DNA from: JANLSE01 sp038214135
GTDB taxonomy: Bacteria > Chloroflexota > Chloroflexia > Chloroflexales > Roseiflexaceae
NCBI GenBank assembly: GCA_038214135.1
Contig: JBBQSD010000032.1
Location: forward strand, 1 to 52,044
Direction of reading: 5' to 3'
Length of the DNA: 52,044 nucleotides
Part shown: positions 32,607 to 41,280 of the stretch, in pieces
Numbering within the stretch: position 1 is the stretch's first letter
How the letters are laid out: every line of letters begins with the position of its first letter
Position numbers and translations under genes: made by a program
The notes under the pieces: model-generated
Told to the model about the DNA's origin: nothing
Databases searched by the model: none
Seen by the model: the letters and a program-made list of their open reading frames with translations, nothing else

Positions 32607-33380
32607 TCACCCTTCTTTGGCGGTGAAATTAATTGTCACCGTGACGCCATCGGTCACAGTAACAAATCCACCAACCGATGGCGGATCGAAGCCAAATTCC
32701 TTCATCAGAATCTGGGTTGTGGCAGTACCTGTGACTGTATCGCCAACCAGTGTGCCTTTCACATCGAAGGTGACTGGCTTGGTGGTTTCGCGGATCTTGA
32801 GGTTGCCAGTAAGTTTGAACGAGACTTCCTGGCCTTCGGTATAGCTTGCTGGCCCGTCAATGATTTCTGTTGAGGTAAATTCGGCGATTGGGAAGCGGCT
32901 CGATTCGAGCCATTCTCCACGAATTTTGTTATCGCGGCGCTCATCATCACTTTTGAGTGTGCTGAGATCGACGGTGATTTTGGTGACCTGGCCGGTTGGC
33001 TGGCCATCCAGGCTAAATGAGAACTCGCCATTCACCTCACTGGTTTTGCCGATTGCCCGGAATGGCAGATTCTGGCGCAGGAAGGTCTCTTGTACCGCAT
33101 AGGATGCTTCTGTTTGCGCTGGTACAATCTTGAATGTTCGTACCCCGGATGTGGCAGGTACTGCTGGAGCTGTGGTTGGTTCTGCAGCCGTTGCAGCCGT
33201 TGCAGCTGTGGTTGGCTCAGCGGCCACGACCGCAGTTGGTTCTGGTGCAGTTGTTGGTGCAGGCGCAGTTGTCGGAGCTGAAGCTGGAGCCACCGTCGGG
33301 GCTGGAGCCGCAGTCTGGCTTCCGCAAGCCACCAGGCTCACGGCCAGTAATGCAACGAGCGTGATACGAGCAATAGTCAT
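32607..33380 (-). CDS. YceI family lipoprotein
   Basis: 257 residues. The signal peptide MTIARITLVALLAVSLVAC ends in a lipobox (LVAC, lipidated Cys19). A 60-residue Ala/Pro/Thr linker (APTTAPAPTTAPEPTAVV) tethers the YceI lipocalin-like domain: FKIVPAQTEASYAVQETF, GKTSEVNGEFSFSL, IRGEWLESSRFPIAEFTSTEI, FKLTGNLKIRETTKPVTFDV. YceI proteins bind isoprenoid-like lipids. AAGGAGGAT precedes the ATG. Exported and anchored to the outer leaflet of the membrane. Confidence 0.92.
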   Translation of the reverse strand: MTIARITLVALLAVSLVACGSQTAAPAPTVAPASAPTTAPAPTTAPEPTAVVAAEPTTAATAATAAEPTTAPAVPATSGVRTFKIVPAQTEASYAVQETFLRQNLPFRAIGKTSEVNGEFSFSLDGQPTGQVTKITVDLSTLKSDDERRDNKIRGEWLESSRFPIAEFTSTEIIDGPASYTEGQEVSFKLTGNLKIRETTKPVTFDVKGTLVGDTVTGTATTQILMKEFGFDPPSVGGFVTVTDGVTVTINFTAKEG

Positions 33381-33528
33381 AGATCCTCCTTGAAAAGGCT
33401 ACCACAAAAAGAATCAACGCCACGGTATCGCACCGTCGCGTTCATGAATAGATTACGCGATGATCGGTATTTATGCATGTAGGATGCAATGAGAGCATGA
33501 TGAGACTAGAGTACAGCAGCCTGTAGAG

Positions 33529-33537
33529 TGCTATAAT
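33529..33537 (+). promoter_or_regulatory. Extended -10 promoter of a leaderless gene
   Basis: TGC-TATAAT (33529-33537) ends exactly six bases before the GTG start at 33544, with no Shine-Dalgarno word. Transcription would begin at the first base of the start codon. Confidence 0.6.
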
Positions 33538-33543
33538 AGGATC

Positions 33544-35295
33544 GTGCAAGAAGTCACAACATCGACAACTAACTCCACTCAGCGCGGCAAGCGATTGTTG
33601 CCTGCACTCCCACCCCTCCAGATCCATCGGCGGCGGCGTTTTTTGCGTGTCTCCTGGTTCTTCCTCGGTGTGATTATTCATGTCTATATCTTCGATATTC
33701 TTGGCAGTCGTTTCGCGGCGACCCGGTGGTATGCCCAACGCTCTGGGTTGCGCCGTTGGGTTGGTATCGCTCACCAGTTTCGTGGCCTGGCGATCCAGCT
33801 TGGCGGGGTGCTGATCAAGCTTGGCCAGTTTATGAGTGCGCGTGCCGATATTCTGCCAGCCGCGATTACCGATGAATTGGCCGGTTTGCAGGACGAAGTG
33901 CCTGGTGCGCCATTGGCCTATGTGCTGCAAACTGTTCGTGAGGAGCTGGGAGCGCATCCTGATGATCTGTTTGCTAGCTTTGACCCAACCCCGGTTGCGG
34001 CAGCATCGCTTGGTCAGGTCTATTTTGGGCAGTTGCACGATGGCCGTGATGTTGCGATTAAGGTGCAGCGCCCGCGTATTGATGAGATCGTTGAGATCGA
34101 TCTGAGTGCTGTGCTGTGGGCGATACGGATTGTAAAGAACTACCCTGCCATTCGGCGGCGGGCTGATCTTGAGCGATTGTTTGATGAGTTTGCCCGTGTG
34201 CTGCGTGAAGAGCTTGATTATGTGAAAGAAGCCCAGAGTGCGTTGACATTCCGGGCCAACTTTGCCGATGATCCGGGCGTCTATTTTCCGGAACCATACC
34301 CAGAACTTTCAACTCGCCGGGTACTGGTGATGGAGCAGATCGATGGCTGCAAAATCAATGAGTATGCGCGCCTGGAAGCGCTTGGCGTTGATCGGGCCGA
34401 ACTGGCTGCACGAATGAACCGTGCGTTTCTCAAGCAATGCTTTGTTGATGGCTTCTTCCATGCCGATCCCCATCCTGGCAACTTGTTTGTGCGTGTCGAA
34501 GGTCCGCCGCCGCCACAACTGAATGGCAAGAAGCCAGGGGCACCATTCACGTTGATCTTGCTCGATTGCGGCATGGTTGGCGAATTACCAAACAAGACTA
34601 TGGAGATCATTCGATCGGGCATGATTGGGATGGCAACCAATGATGCCGAGCGTGCGGTTGAGTCGCTCGACAAACTTGGCATGATATTGCCTGGTTCCGA
34701 TAAGCGACCGATAGTGCAGGCGTTTAGTATTATTCTGCACCATACCTATGATCGAACCCAGCGCGAGTTGACCAATATGGATGTTGAACAGGTGTTTGGC
34801 CAGACCGAGCATTTGATCCGTGACCTGCCATTTCAGATTCCACAAAATCTGATTTATTTGGGCCGATCAATCAGTTTGGTGAGCGGGATTGTGACCGGCC
34901 TCAATCCCGATATCAATCTGTTCGCGGAAGTCCAGCCATTCGCCCAGCAGATGATCGACCGTGAGCGACGTGAGGGCAATGGGACTGATACGCTGCGCCG
35001 TGAATTAACCACATACGGGCAAATTGCGGCAACGCTGCCACGCCAGATGGATACCTACTTCAAATCTGCCAATCGTGGCGAGCTGCAGATGAAGGTCGAT
35101 CTCTCACGCCTCGAACGCAGCATGCGGCGGGTTGAACGCGCCACGGTACGGTTGGCGGGAGCGATCATTGCGGCAAGCCTGTTCGTTGGTGGGGTTCTAC
35201 TGCGGATCAATGGGATTGCCCCAGAGGCACAGTGGGCCTGGATTGCGGCAGTGGTGGTGCTGGTCTGGTCGTTCTGGGGCCGAGGCGAACGCTGA
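33544..35295 (+). CDS. ABC1/UbiB (AarF) family atypical kinase
   Basis: 583 residues. LIKLGQFMSARADILP is the KxGQ motif, ELAGLQDEVP the ExD-type extension, TPVAAASLGQVYFGQL the Ala-rich nucleotide loop, VAIKVQRP the Lys, and FFHADPHPGNLFV and ILLDCGMVGEL the catalytic and metal-binding segments. Two hydrophobic helices close the C-terminus. UbiB proteins are membrane-linked ATPases needed for quinone and isoprenoid lipid homeostasis. The start is GTG and the mRNA appears leaderless. Confidence 0.93.
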   Translation: MQEVTTSTTNSTQRGKRLLPALPPLQIHRRRRFLRVSWFFLGVIIHVYIFDILGSRFAATRWYAQRSGLRRWVGIAHQFRGLAIQLGGVLIKLGQFMSARADILPAAITDELAGLQDEVPGAPLAYVLQTVREELGAHPDDLFASFDPTPVAAASLGQVYFGQLHDGRDVAIKVQRPRIDEIVEIDLSAVLWAIRIVKNYPAIRRRADLERLFDEFARVLREELDYVKEAQSALTFRANFADDPGVYFPEPYPELSTRRVLVMEQIDGCKINEYARLEALGVDRAELAARMNRAFLKQCFVDGFFHADPHPGNLFVRVEGPPPPQLNGKKPGAPFTLILLDCGMVGELPNKTMEIIRSGMIGMATNDAERAVESLDKLGMILPGSDKRPIVQAFSIILHHTYDRTQRELTNMDVEQVFGQTEHLIRDLPFQIPQNLIYLGRSISLVSGIVTGLNPDINLFAEVQPFAQQMIDRERREGNGTDTLRRELTTYGQIAATLPRQMDTYFKSANRGELQMKVDLSRLERSMRRVERATVRLAGAIIAASLFVGGVLLRINGIAPEAQWAWIAAVVVLVWSFWGRGER

Positions 35296-35330
35296 TTGTC
35301 AATATGTGTGTAGAAGCGGTAAACGTGTAG

Positions 35331-35350
35331 GGGCGGTTCGCGAACCGCCC
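35331..35350. repeat. Perfect 20-bp palindrome GGGCGGTTCG family
   Basis: GGGCGGTTCGCGAACCGCCC, preceded by gtagg and followed by gtacg. Closely related to the GGTTCACGAACCGCCCC units of the array at 41281-41745. Confidence 0.9.
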
Positions 35351-35437
35351 GTACGTTCCCAAAAGATTGTATTGACAGCACGGATGCGGACACGTATCAT
35401 GCCGCAGGTTTCTCCGCATATGTGAAAGGCCGTACCG

Positions 35438-36436
35438 TTGCGTAGTTGGAAGTTCTGGATCGGGGTCGCAATCAGCGCCATCTTCATCAGCTTTGCCATG
35501 CGCGGCCTTGACCTGGAGCATTTCTGGTCGACGGTGCAAACTGCGAATTATTGGTGGATCATCCCTGGCGTTGCCATCTATTTTGTTGCAGTATGGGCGC
35601 GAACCTGGCGTTGGCACTACATGTTGCGACATATCACGCCAGTATCGGTTGCGCGGCTGTTTCCAGTCGTTGTGATCGGCTATATGGGCAATAATGTGTA
35701 CCCAGCCAGGGCTGGCGAATTGCTGCGCTCGTATGTCCTGCGCCGCCGTGAGGGTGTTGCGATCAGCGCATCACTGGCGACGGTTGTGCTAGAACGGTTG
35801 TTTGATGGCCTGGTGATGCTGTTGTTCGTGTTTGTGACGCTGCCATTTGCGCCGTTGCCACCGGCCTACACAGTACTGGTGACTGGCTTTAGTGTGATCT
35901 TCTTCGTCGCGCTTGCAGCCTTTTTGGTGCTAGCGGCTCGCCCAACGCAGATGAGCCGCCTGTATGCCTGGGTTGTCGATAGGTGGGTGCCAAATGCCAT
36001 CCGGCCACGGGTACATGGCCTGTTCGATACATTTGTGGAAGGGTTGCAATCGCTGCGTAGCCCGCGCGATCTACTGCTGATCTTTGTCTCTTCGACATTG
36101 ATCTGGCTGACTGAGACGGCCAAATATTGGTTTGTTATGCATGCGTTCCCTTTTGTTGTACCATTTACCGTACTCATGCTGATGACAGCCGTGGTCAATT
36201 TGTTTACGACACTGCCATCGACACCTGGGTATGTTGGAACTTTTGATGTTCCTGGGATTGCGATACTAACGGCCTATGGTGTTGAACAGGCGATTGCAAC
36301 GGGCTACACGCTTGTGTTGCATGTGGCGCTGTGGTTGCCGATCACGCTGCTTGGCGTGTTCTTTATGCTGCGCCAACATCTTGGGTGGCGCGATATCGAT
36401 ATGGCTGCTGAGGAACGCAACCGGCTGGCAAGCTAG
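35438..36436 (+). CDS. Lysylphosphatidylglycerol synthase TM-domain/flippase-like membrane protein
   Basis: 332 residues with about eight membrane segments. Typical family motifs: VWARTWRWHYMLRHI, VIGYMGNNVYPARAGELLRSYVLRRREG, VVLERLFDGLVML and LPSTPGYVGTFDVPGIAIL. This UPF0104/AglD-related fold is the membrane half of MprF and occurs alone near polysaccharide and glycolipid genes. Starts with TTG, with AAAGG eight bases upstream. The flavoprotein and epimerase that follow in the same direction suggest a cell-surface glycoconjugate role. Confidence 0.87.
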   Translation: MRSWKFWIGVAISAIFISFAMRGLDLEHFWSTVQTANYWWIIPGVAIYFVAVWARTWRWHYMLRHITPVSVARLFPVVVIGYMGNNVYPARAGELLRSYVLRRREGVAISASLATVVLERLFDGLVMLLFVFVTLPFAPLPPAYTVLVTGFSVIFFVALAAFLVLAARPTQMSRLYAWVVDRWVPNAIRPRVHGLFDTFVEGLQSLRSPRDLLLIFVSSTLIWLTETAKYWFVMHAFPFVVPFTVLMLMTAVVNLFTTLPSTPGYVGTFDVPGIAILTAYGVEQAIATGYTLVLHVALWLPITLLGVFFMLRQHLGWRDIDMAAEERNRLAS

Positions 36437-36450
36437 AGCAGCTCTTCTAT

Positions 36451-36513
36451 CCGCAGGCTGAAGCCTGCGGCAAAGGGATGATGACCAATAGCCGCGTGGC
36501 TTCAGCCCGCGGC
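36451..36513. repeat. Two palindromes of the CCGCAGG/GCCGCG type
   Basis: CCGCAGGCTGAAGCCTGCGG (36451-36470) and GCCGCGTGGCTTCAGCCCGCGGC (36491-36513). The pair recurs, inverted and spaced differently, at 10008-10103, implying that the two units are inherited together. Confidence 0.85.
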
Positions 36514-36531
36514 GTGCTGAAAGAAACATGC

Positions 36532-37863
36532 ATGCGTATTGCGATTGTTGGCGCGGGTATTGCAGGGCTGACAGCCGCTCATGAATTGGCTGGCGCTGGC
36601 CATCGGGTGACGATCTATGAGGCTGCGGCGCAGGCTGGTGGGTTGGCATCCGGGTTTCGCGACACGAACTGGGATTGGTCGATTGAGCGGTTCTATCATC
36701 ATTTGTTTACGACAGACGCTGATATTATTCGGCTTGTCGATACCATTGGCTTTCGCGATAAACTGTTCTTTCAGGGCCAGATCACCTCGCAATGGTGGCA
36801 TGGCAAGGCCTACCCGATCAGCGGCGGTTTCCCTGGGCCGGATGCAATTGCTGCGGCATTGGCAGTGCTGAATGTGCCATTTATGCCATTTCTTGATCGG
36901 GTGCGCTTTGGCATGGTATCAGCCTACCTGAAGTTTGCGGTGCGCGATTGGCATGCCCTTGAGCGGACGACGGCTGCTGCATGGACGCGGCATTGGATGG
37001 GCCAGGCGGCCTATAGCTCGCTGGTGGCACCATTGCTTGATGGCAAATTTGGCCCATATGCCGAGCAGGTCAATATGGCCTGGCTATGGGCGCGCTTCAA
37101 GGCCCGTAGTTTCAAATTGGGTTACTTTGTTGGTGGCTTCCAGGCATTTGTCGATGCACTGTTGGCGCATGTTCGCAAACAGGGTGTATCGGTGCATCTG
37201 AATGCGCCAATTACGGCGCTCACTCGCAGCGAGGCTGGTTGGCGGATCACGGCAAGTGGTGAGCATGGCGCTGGAACTGAGGATGTCGATGCCGTGATTG
37301 TGACTGGCTCGCCCGGCCTGTTGAGTACACTCGTACCCCAACTGCCCGATAGTTATCTTGGCAAGTTGAAGCAACTGAAATCGATGGGCGCGGTGGTGCT
37401 GACATTGGCATTGCGCCAGCAATTGCTCACCGATGGCACCTACTGGCTCATGCCGCCCAAGACTGAATTCCCGTTTCTGGCATTGGTTGAACATACCAAC
37501 TTTGTTGACAAGAAACACTATGGTGGCGATCATGTTGTGTATTGTGGCGATTACCTTGAGCCAGCGCATGAGTATTTTCGGCTGACCGAAGCCGAACTCC
37601 TGGCCCGCTTTACGCCAGCCCTGAAGCAGTTTAACCCGAATTTCGATCCCAGTTGGGTACGGAAAACCTGGCTGCACCGCGAACCATATGCCCAGCCAAT
37701 TGTGACGGTCGGGCATTCGGCCAATATTCCGCCATTGGCAACACCCCTGCCCGGTTTGTTCTGGGCCAGCATGAGCCAGGTGTACCCGTGGGATCGTGGG
37801 ACGAATTTCGCCGTTGAATTAGGGCGGCGGGTGGCGGACGAGGTGATGCGTGACGCTTCGTGA
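36532..37863 (+). CDS. NAD(P)/FAD-dependent oxidoreductase (amine oxidase/protoporphyrinogen oxidase-like fold)
   Basis: 443 residues from MRIAIVGAGIAGLTAAHELAGAGHRVTIYEAA, the FAD dinucleotide loop with GG and the Glu that binds ribose. RFYHHLFTTDADIIRLVDTIG and GLFWASMSQVYPWDRGTNFAVELGRRVADEV (FAD-binding end) are typical of the uncharacterised flavoproteins found beside glycosyl-transfer and epimerase genes. An upstream in-frame ATG at 36478 translates a palindrome and was rejected. The stop codon lies inside a gTGAcaggg repeat word, and the last three residues (DAS) also come from a repeated cgtgacgcttcgtgac motif. Confidence 0.87.
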   Translation: MRIAIVGAGIAGLTAAHELAGAGHRVTIYEAAAQAGGLASGFRDTNWDWSIERFYHHLFTTDADIIRLVDTIGFRDKLFFQGQITSQWWHGKAYPISGGFPGPDAIAAALAVLNVPFMPFLDRVRFGMVSAYLKFAVRDWHALERTTAAAWTRHWMGQAAYSSLVAPLLDGKFGPYAEQVNMAWLWARFKARSFKLGYFVGGFQAFVDALLAHVRKQGVSVHLNAPITALTRSEAGWRITASGEHGAGTEDVDAVIVTGSPGLLSTLVPQLPDSYLGKLKQLKSMGAVVLTLALRQQLLTDGTYWLMPPKTEFPFLALVEHTNFVDKKHYGGDHVVYCGDYLEPAHEYFRLTEAELLARFTPALKQFNPNFDPSWVRKTWLHREPYAQPIVTVGHSANIPPLATPLPGLFWASMSQVYPWDRGTNFAVELGRRVADEVMRDAS

Positions 37864-38032
37864 CAGGGTGACGCTTCGTGACAAGGTGACATGGTGACTA
37901 TTAAGTAATTGGTTGATTGGGTGACTATTCTTGACCAGGTGACCAGGTGACAAGGTGACAAGGTGAATGTGCTTGATCAGCGAGTATAGCTTCGATCAAG
38001 CGTATGTCACCCCTTCACCGTGTCACCCCTAA
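37864..38032. repeat. Intergenic hairpin cassette, GGTGAC type (best-preserved copy)
   Basis: Left arm: about seven ggtgac/aaggtgac words starting at the stop codon of the flavoprotein gene. Core: gCTTGATCagcgagtatagcttcGATCAAGc, itself an inverted repeat. Right arm: gtcaccccttcaccgtgtcacccc, ending 9 bases before the GAGGAA ribosome-binding site of the epimerase. The core recurs at 12394-12543 in the same orientation and at 49034-49206 in the opposite one. Confidence 0.85.
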
Positions 38033-38047
38033 CAAAAGAGGAATAAC

Positions 38048-39031
38048 ATGGCTGATCGATTTTTGCTGACGGGCGCGTTGGGCTGTATTGGCGCGTGGGT
38101 CACTCGGAATCTGGTGCGGGAGGGGCTACAACCAGTTGTTTTCGATCTTGGCAGCGATCCACGCCGCCTGAAACTGATTATGACTGCCGACGAATTGGCG
38201 CAGGTGACGTTTGTTACTGGCGATGTGACTGATCTGGATGTTGTTGAGCGGACACTGGACGATAACGATATTACGCATGTTATTCACCTGGCCGCGCTGC
38301 AGGTGCCGTTCTGCCGTGCCAACCCGCCACTTGGGGCGCGGGTGAATGTTGTTGGAACTGTGAACATGTTCGAGGCCGTTGCCCGCCGCAAAGATCGGAT
38401 CAGCAAGATTGTGTATGCCTCATCGGTGGCTGTGTATGATGCGATTGATGCCGGGCCAGGAGCGATTGTCCAACACGGCCAATCTGGCCATCCGGCCAAC
38501 CTGTATGGCGTGTATAAGCAGGCCAATGAGGGCACTGCCAGAATCTACTGGCAGGATCAGCAAGTCGCGAGTATTGGATTACGCCCGTACACTGTGTATG
38601 GGCCAGCCCGTGATCAGGGTATGACCAGTTCGCCGACCAAGGCGATGTTTGCCGCAGCGGTTGGCAAGCCATACCATATTCCGTTTGGCGGGCGTGGTGA
38701 TTTTCAGTATGCCGATGATGTAGCCAAGGCATTCATCGCCTGTGCGCGGGTGCCATTTGCCGGAGCCGAGATCTTCAATCTGCGTGGGAGCGTTGCCCAT
38801 ATGAGCGATGTGATCACGGCAATTGAGGCGTCTGAGCCGAATGCGAAGGGTACAATTACCTTTGATGACAAACCATTAGCATTGCCAGAAGAGGCCGATG
38901 CAACCCCATTGGTGAAATTGATTGGCGCAATCCCGTATACACCACTCGATTTGGCCGTCGCCGAGACGGTGGCGTTGTTCCGGGCGCGGGTGGCCGATGG
39001 GACGATGGCGGCGGATGCGATGTTAAGTTAG
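38048..39031 (+). CDS. NAD-dependent epimerase/dehydratase (extended SDR)
   Basis: 327 residues. FLLTGALGCIGAWVTRNLV is the G-x2-G-x2-G loop, VIHLAALQVPFCRANPPLGARVNVVGTVNMFEAV the extended-SDR hallmark, SSVAVY the catalytic Ser, and LYGVYKQANEG the Y-x3-K pair; GLRPYTVYGPARDQG and FQYADDVAKAFIACARV follow as in nucleotide-sugar epimerases. GAGGAA precedes the ATG. The substrate is probably a nucleotide sugar, judged from family only. Confidence 0.88.
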   Translation: MADRFLLTGALGCIGAWVTRNLVREGLQPVVFDLGSDPRRLKLIMTADELAQVTFVTGDVTDLDVVERTLDDNDITHVIHLAALQVPFCRANPPLGARVNVVGTVNMFEAVARRKDRISKIVYASSVAVYDAIDAGPGAIVQHGQSGHPANLYGVYKQANEGTARIYWQDQQVASIGLRPYTVYGPARDQGMTSSPTKAMFAAAVGKPYHIPFGGRGDFQYADDVAKAFIACARVPFAGAEIFNLRGSVAHMSDVITAIEASEPNAKGTITFDDKPLALPEEADATPLVKLIGAIPYTPLDLAVAETVALFRARVADGTMAADAMLS

Positions 39032-39370
39032 GAGCGACGCGATACATCGCGTCGGTACGGGGTGAAATATATCCGCAGATTGCGCAGATTACGCAGATTG
39101 ATGAGTAGAACCAAGCACCGTGAACCGGGAGAGACGCGATGCTTCGCGTCTGGAACCAGCAGCCACAAGCATTGATTGATCGCAGCCGAGGCATGACCAA
39201 CGGGCGTTGGAGCGCCACCAACATTCTTTAAACAAAAACAGAGAACTGAGCTAGCAGCCACCAGCTTTTTTGGTAGCCTGGAAGTTCTTGCTATAACTGC
39301 AAAGGCTGGTATTTGTACTGACATCGATCGTTAGCGACCTGAGAGCTGAAAGCTGAATGCTGATGGCTAT
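39032..39370. repeat. Repeat-filled gap: GAGACGC palindromes and an ATCAGCC/GCTGAAA cassette
   Basis: GCGACGCGATACATCGCGTCGGTACG (39034 on) and GAGACGCGATGCTTCGCGTCT (39131 on) are GAGACGC-family palindromes. gattgatcgcagccgaggcatgac (about 39172) matches part of the 41281 array. From about 39241 a cassette runs gcagccaccagctttttt, core aaaggctggtatttgtactgacat, then gagagctgaaagctgaatgctga directly before the next gene. gattgcgcagattacgcagattga (about 39073) is a further short tandem word. Confidence 0.75.
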
Positions 39371-41219
39371 ACGATATATGAATCGCCAACAAGCAATCGC
39401 CCTGAGCCTTGTTCTCGCCCTGTTGACGCTCCTGATTGCGCCAGTGGCATTCGCGCAGGAAAAATCTGTTACCGTTGAGCGGCGCGATGGAAACTATACC
39501 ATTGCAGCCGATGGTACGGTGCAGGTAATCGAGACGTGGCGGGTGCGCTTTAGCGGCGGCCCATTTCGCTTTGCCTTTCGGTCGATTCCGCTCAATCGGG
39601 TGCAGGATATCGATGGTTGGGGGGTGAGTGAGTCAGGCCGCACCTATCGCCAGGCATCTGGTGAAGCACCCGGAACCTTTACGCTGCTCTCCGAGAATAA
39701 TGAGCGCAAGATTACCTGGTATTTTGACCAAACCAGTGATGCGACGCGGATGTTTGAGCTGCGCTACACCCTGCATGGCGCGCTACGGATCTATCCCGAT
39801 GGTGATCAACTGTTCTGGAAGTTTATCGAAAGCGACCGTGCCTACACCATTGAAGCGGCTCGGGTGCTTGTGACGCTGCCAGGAAGCTTCAGGGCTGATC
39901 AGATTCGTAATACAACATATCTGAATGCAGCTGAAGAGACTGAAACAAGCCGTACGCTCAGTGCAACCACGGTTGAGTTTGTTGGTGGGCCATTTCCAAG
40001 CGATACCGAATGGGAGATTCGCACAACCTTCCCGCATGGGGTCGTGACAAGTACCGTTTCCTCTTGGCAGGCCGCCGAGGATGCGCGGCAGGCACGCATT
40101 CCAACACTCAATCTGGTGACACTGGTGCTGGCATTCCTCAGCGGCCTGGGTGGTTCGGTGGGCCTGTATCTGTTCTGGTATCGGCGTGGGCGCGATGCTC
40201 CAACAGGTGTCGCTCAAGCCTACCTGACAGCGCCGCCCGATGGTAGCCCGCCTGCCGTTGTTGGAACATTGATCGATGAAACGGCGGATATGAAGGATAT
40301 TACGGCCACGCTTGTTGATCTGGCGCGGCGTGGGTATCTGAATATTACCGAGCGCAAGGGCGAGCATTTTCTGGCTGCGACTGAATATATTTTTGTGCGC
40401 GGTGAGACCGATCTGCGTGAGTTGCGCCCATATGAACGCAAGCTGTTTGATCGATTGTTTGGCAATAGCGAGACTGAATGTTCGTTAAACAGCCTGCGCA
40501 ACTCGTTCTACACGATGATTCCAGCGCTCCAGCAGGATCTGTATGATGAGGTGCTGCAGGCCGGGTATTTCCCTGAACGCCCGAACGATACCCGCAATCG
40601 CTATACAACCAAAGCCGTAATAGCACTGCTGCTCTCGATTGGGTTGCTTGTGGCTAGCGTTACCGTTCTTTCGGATGAATTGCCACTGCTGCCATTATTG
40701 GCATTTACCCTGCTGGTGTTGAGCATTGCCGCAATGATCGTCAGCCGCTCTATGCCGCGTAAGACGGCGGCTGGTGTGGAGGCTGCTGCGAAATGGGCTG
40801 GCTTCAAACGCTATCTGAGCGATATTGAGCGCTATAGCGAGATTGCAACAGCCCGTGATCTGTTTGATCGCTATCTGCCATATGCGATTATGTTTGGAAT
40901 TGAAAAAGAATGGACCAACAAGTTTAGCGCTGTCGATACCCCAGCGCCATTCTGGTATTACCCCTATGGCTCGCGGCCGTATCACTCCTATCATAACGAT
41001 AATCGTGTTTCGACCGATAGCGGCAGCTCCTCAACAATGTCACCATCACTGAATCAAGCAGCTAGTTCGAGCTTCAGCAGCCTGAATGCGATGAGTGCTG
41101 GCCTTTTTGGTATGCTGAACAGCACATCAAGTGTGATGAGTAGCCAACCATCGAGTTCGGGTGGTTCGGGTGGTGGTGGTGGCGGCGGTGGCGGTGGCGG
41201 ATCGAGTGGGTTTGGGTAG
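39357..41219 (+). CDS. DUF2207 family membrane protein
   Basis: 620 residues (start could also be the Met at 39363 or 39378). A signal peptide (ALSLVLALLTLLIAPVAFAQ) is followed by the extracellular beta-rich DUF2207 domain (RRDGNYTIAADGTVQVIETWRVRFSGGPFRFAFRSIPL), a membrane helix near 250, a cytosolic winged-helix-like part (LIDETADMKDITATLVDLARRGYLNI), two more helices near 420-460 and a Gly/Ser tail (SGGGGG..SSGFG) typical of the family. Function unknown; such proteins are widespread and often co-occur with LemA or TPM-domain proteins, which are not seen here. Confidence 0.87.
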   Translation: MLMAIRYMNRQQAIALSLVLALLTLLIAPVAFAQEKSVTVERRDGNYTIAADGTVQVIETWRVRFSGGPFRFAFRSIPLNRVQDIDGWGVSESGRTYRQASGEAPGTFTLLSENNERKITWYFDQTSDATRMFELRYTLHGALRIYPDGDQLFWKFIESDRAYTIEAARVLVTLPGSFRADQIRNTTYLNAAEETETSRTLSATTVEFVGGPFPSDTEWEIRTTFPHGVVTSTVSSWQAAEDARQARIPTLNLVTLVLAFLSGLGGSVGLYLFWYRRGRDAPTGVAQAYLTAPPDGSPPAVVGTLIDETADMKDITATLVDLARRGYLNITERKGEHFLAATEYIFVRGETDLRELRPYERKLFDRLFGNSETECSLNSLRNSFYTMIPALQQDLYDEVLQAGYFPERPNDTRNRYTTKAVIALLLSIGLLVASVTVLSDELPLLPLLAFTLLVLSIAAMIVSRSMPRKTAAGVEAAAKWAGFKRYLSDIERYSEIATARDLFDRYLPYAIMFGIEKEWTNKFSAVDTPAPFWYYPYGSRPYHSYHNDNRVSTDSGSSSTMSPSLNQAASSSFSSLNAMSAGLFGMLNSTSSVMSSQPSSSGGSGGGGGGGGGGGSSGFG

Positions 41220-41228
41220 GCGGAACCG

Positions 41229-41280
41229 AGCCCTCACCCCCAGCCCCTCTCTCACGCCGGGGAGAGGGGAGAGAGGGGCT
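41229..41280. repeat. GCCCCTCTCCC-family repeat
   Basis: gccctcacccccagcccctctc, then ggggagagggg and gagaggggct, a diverged copy of the family, directly upstream of the long direct-repeat array. Confidence 0.75.
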
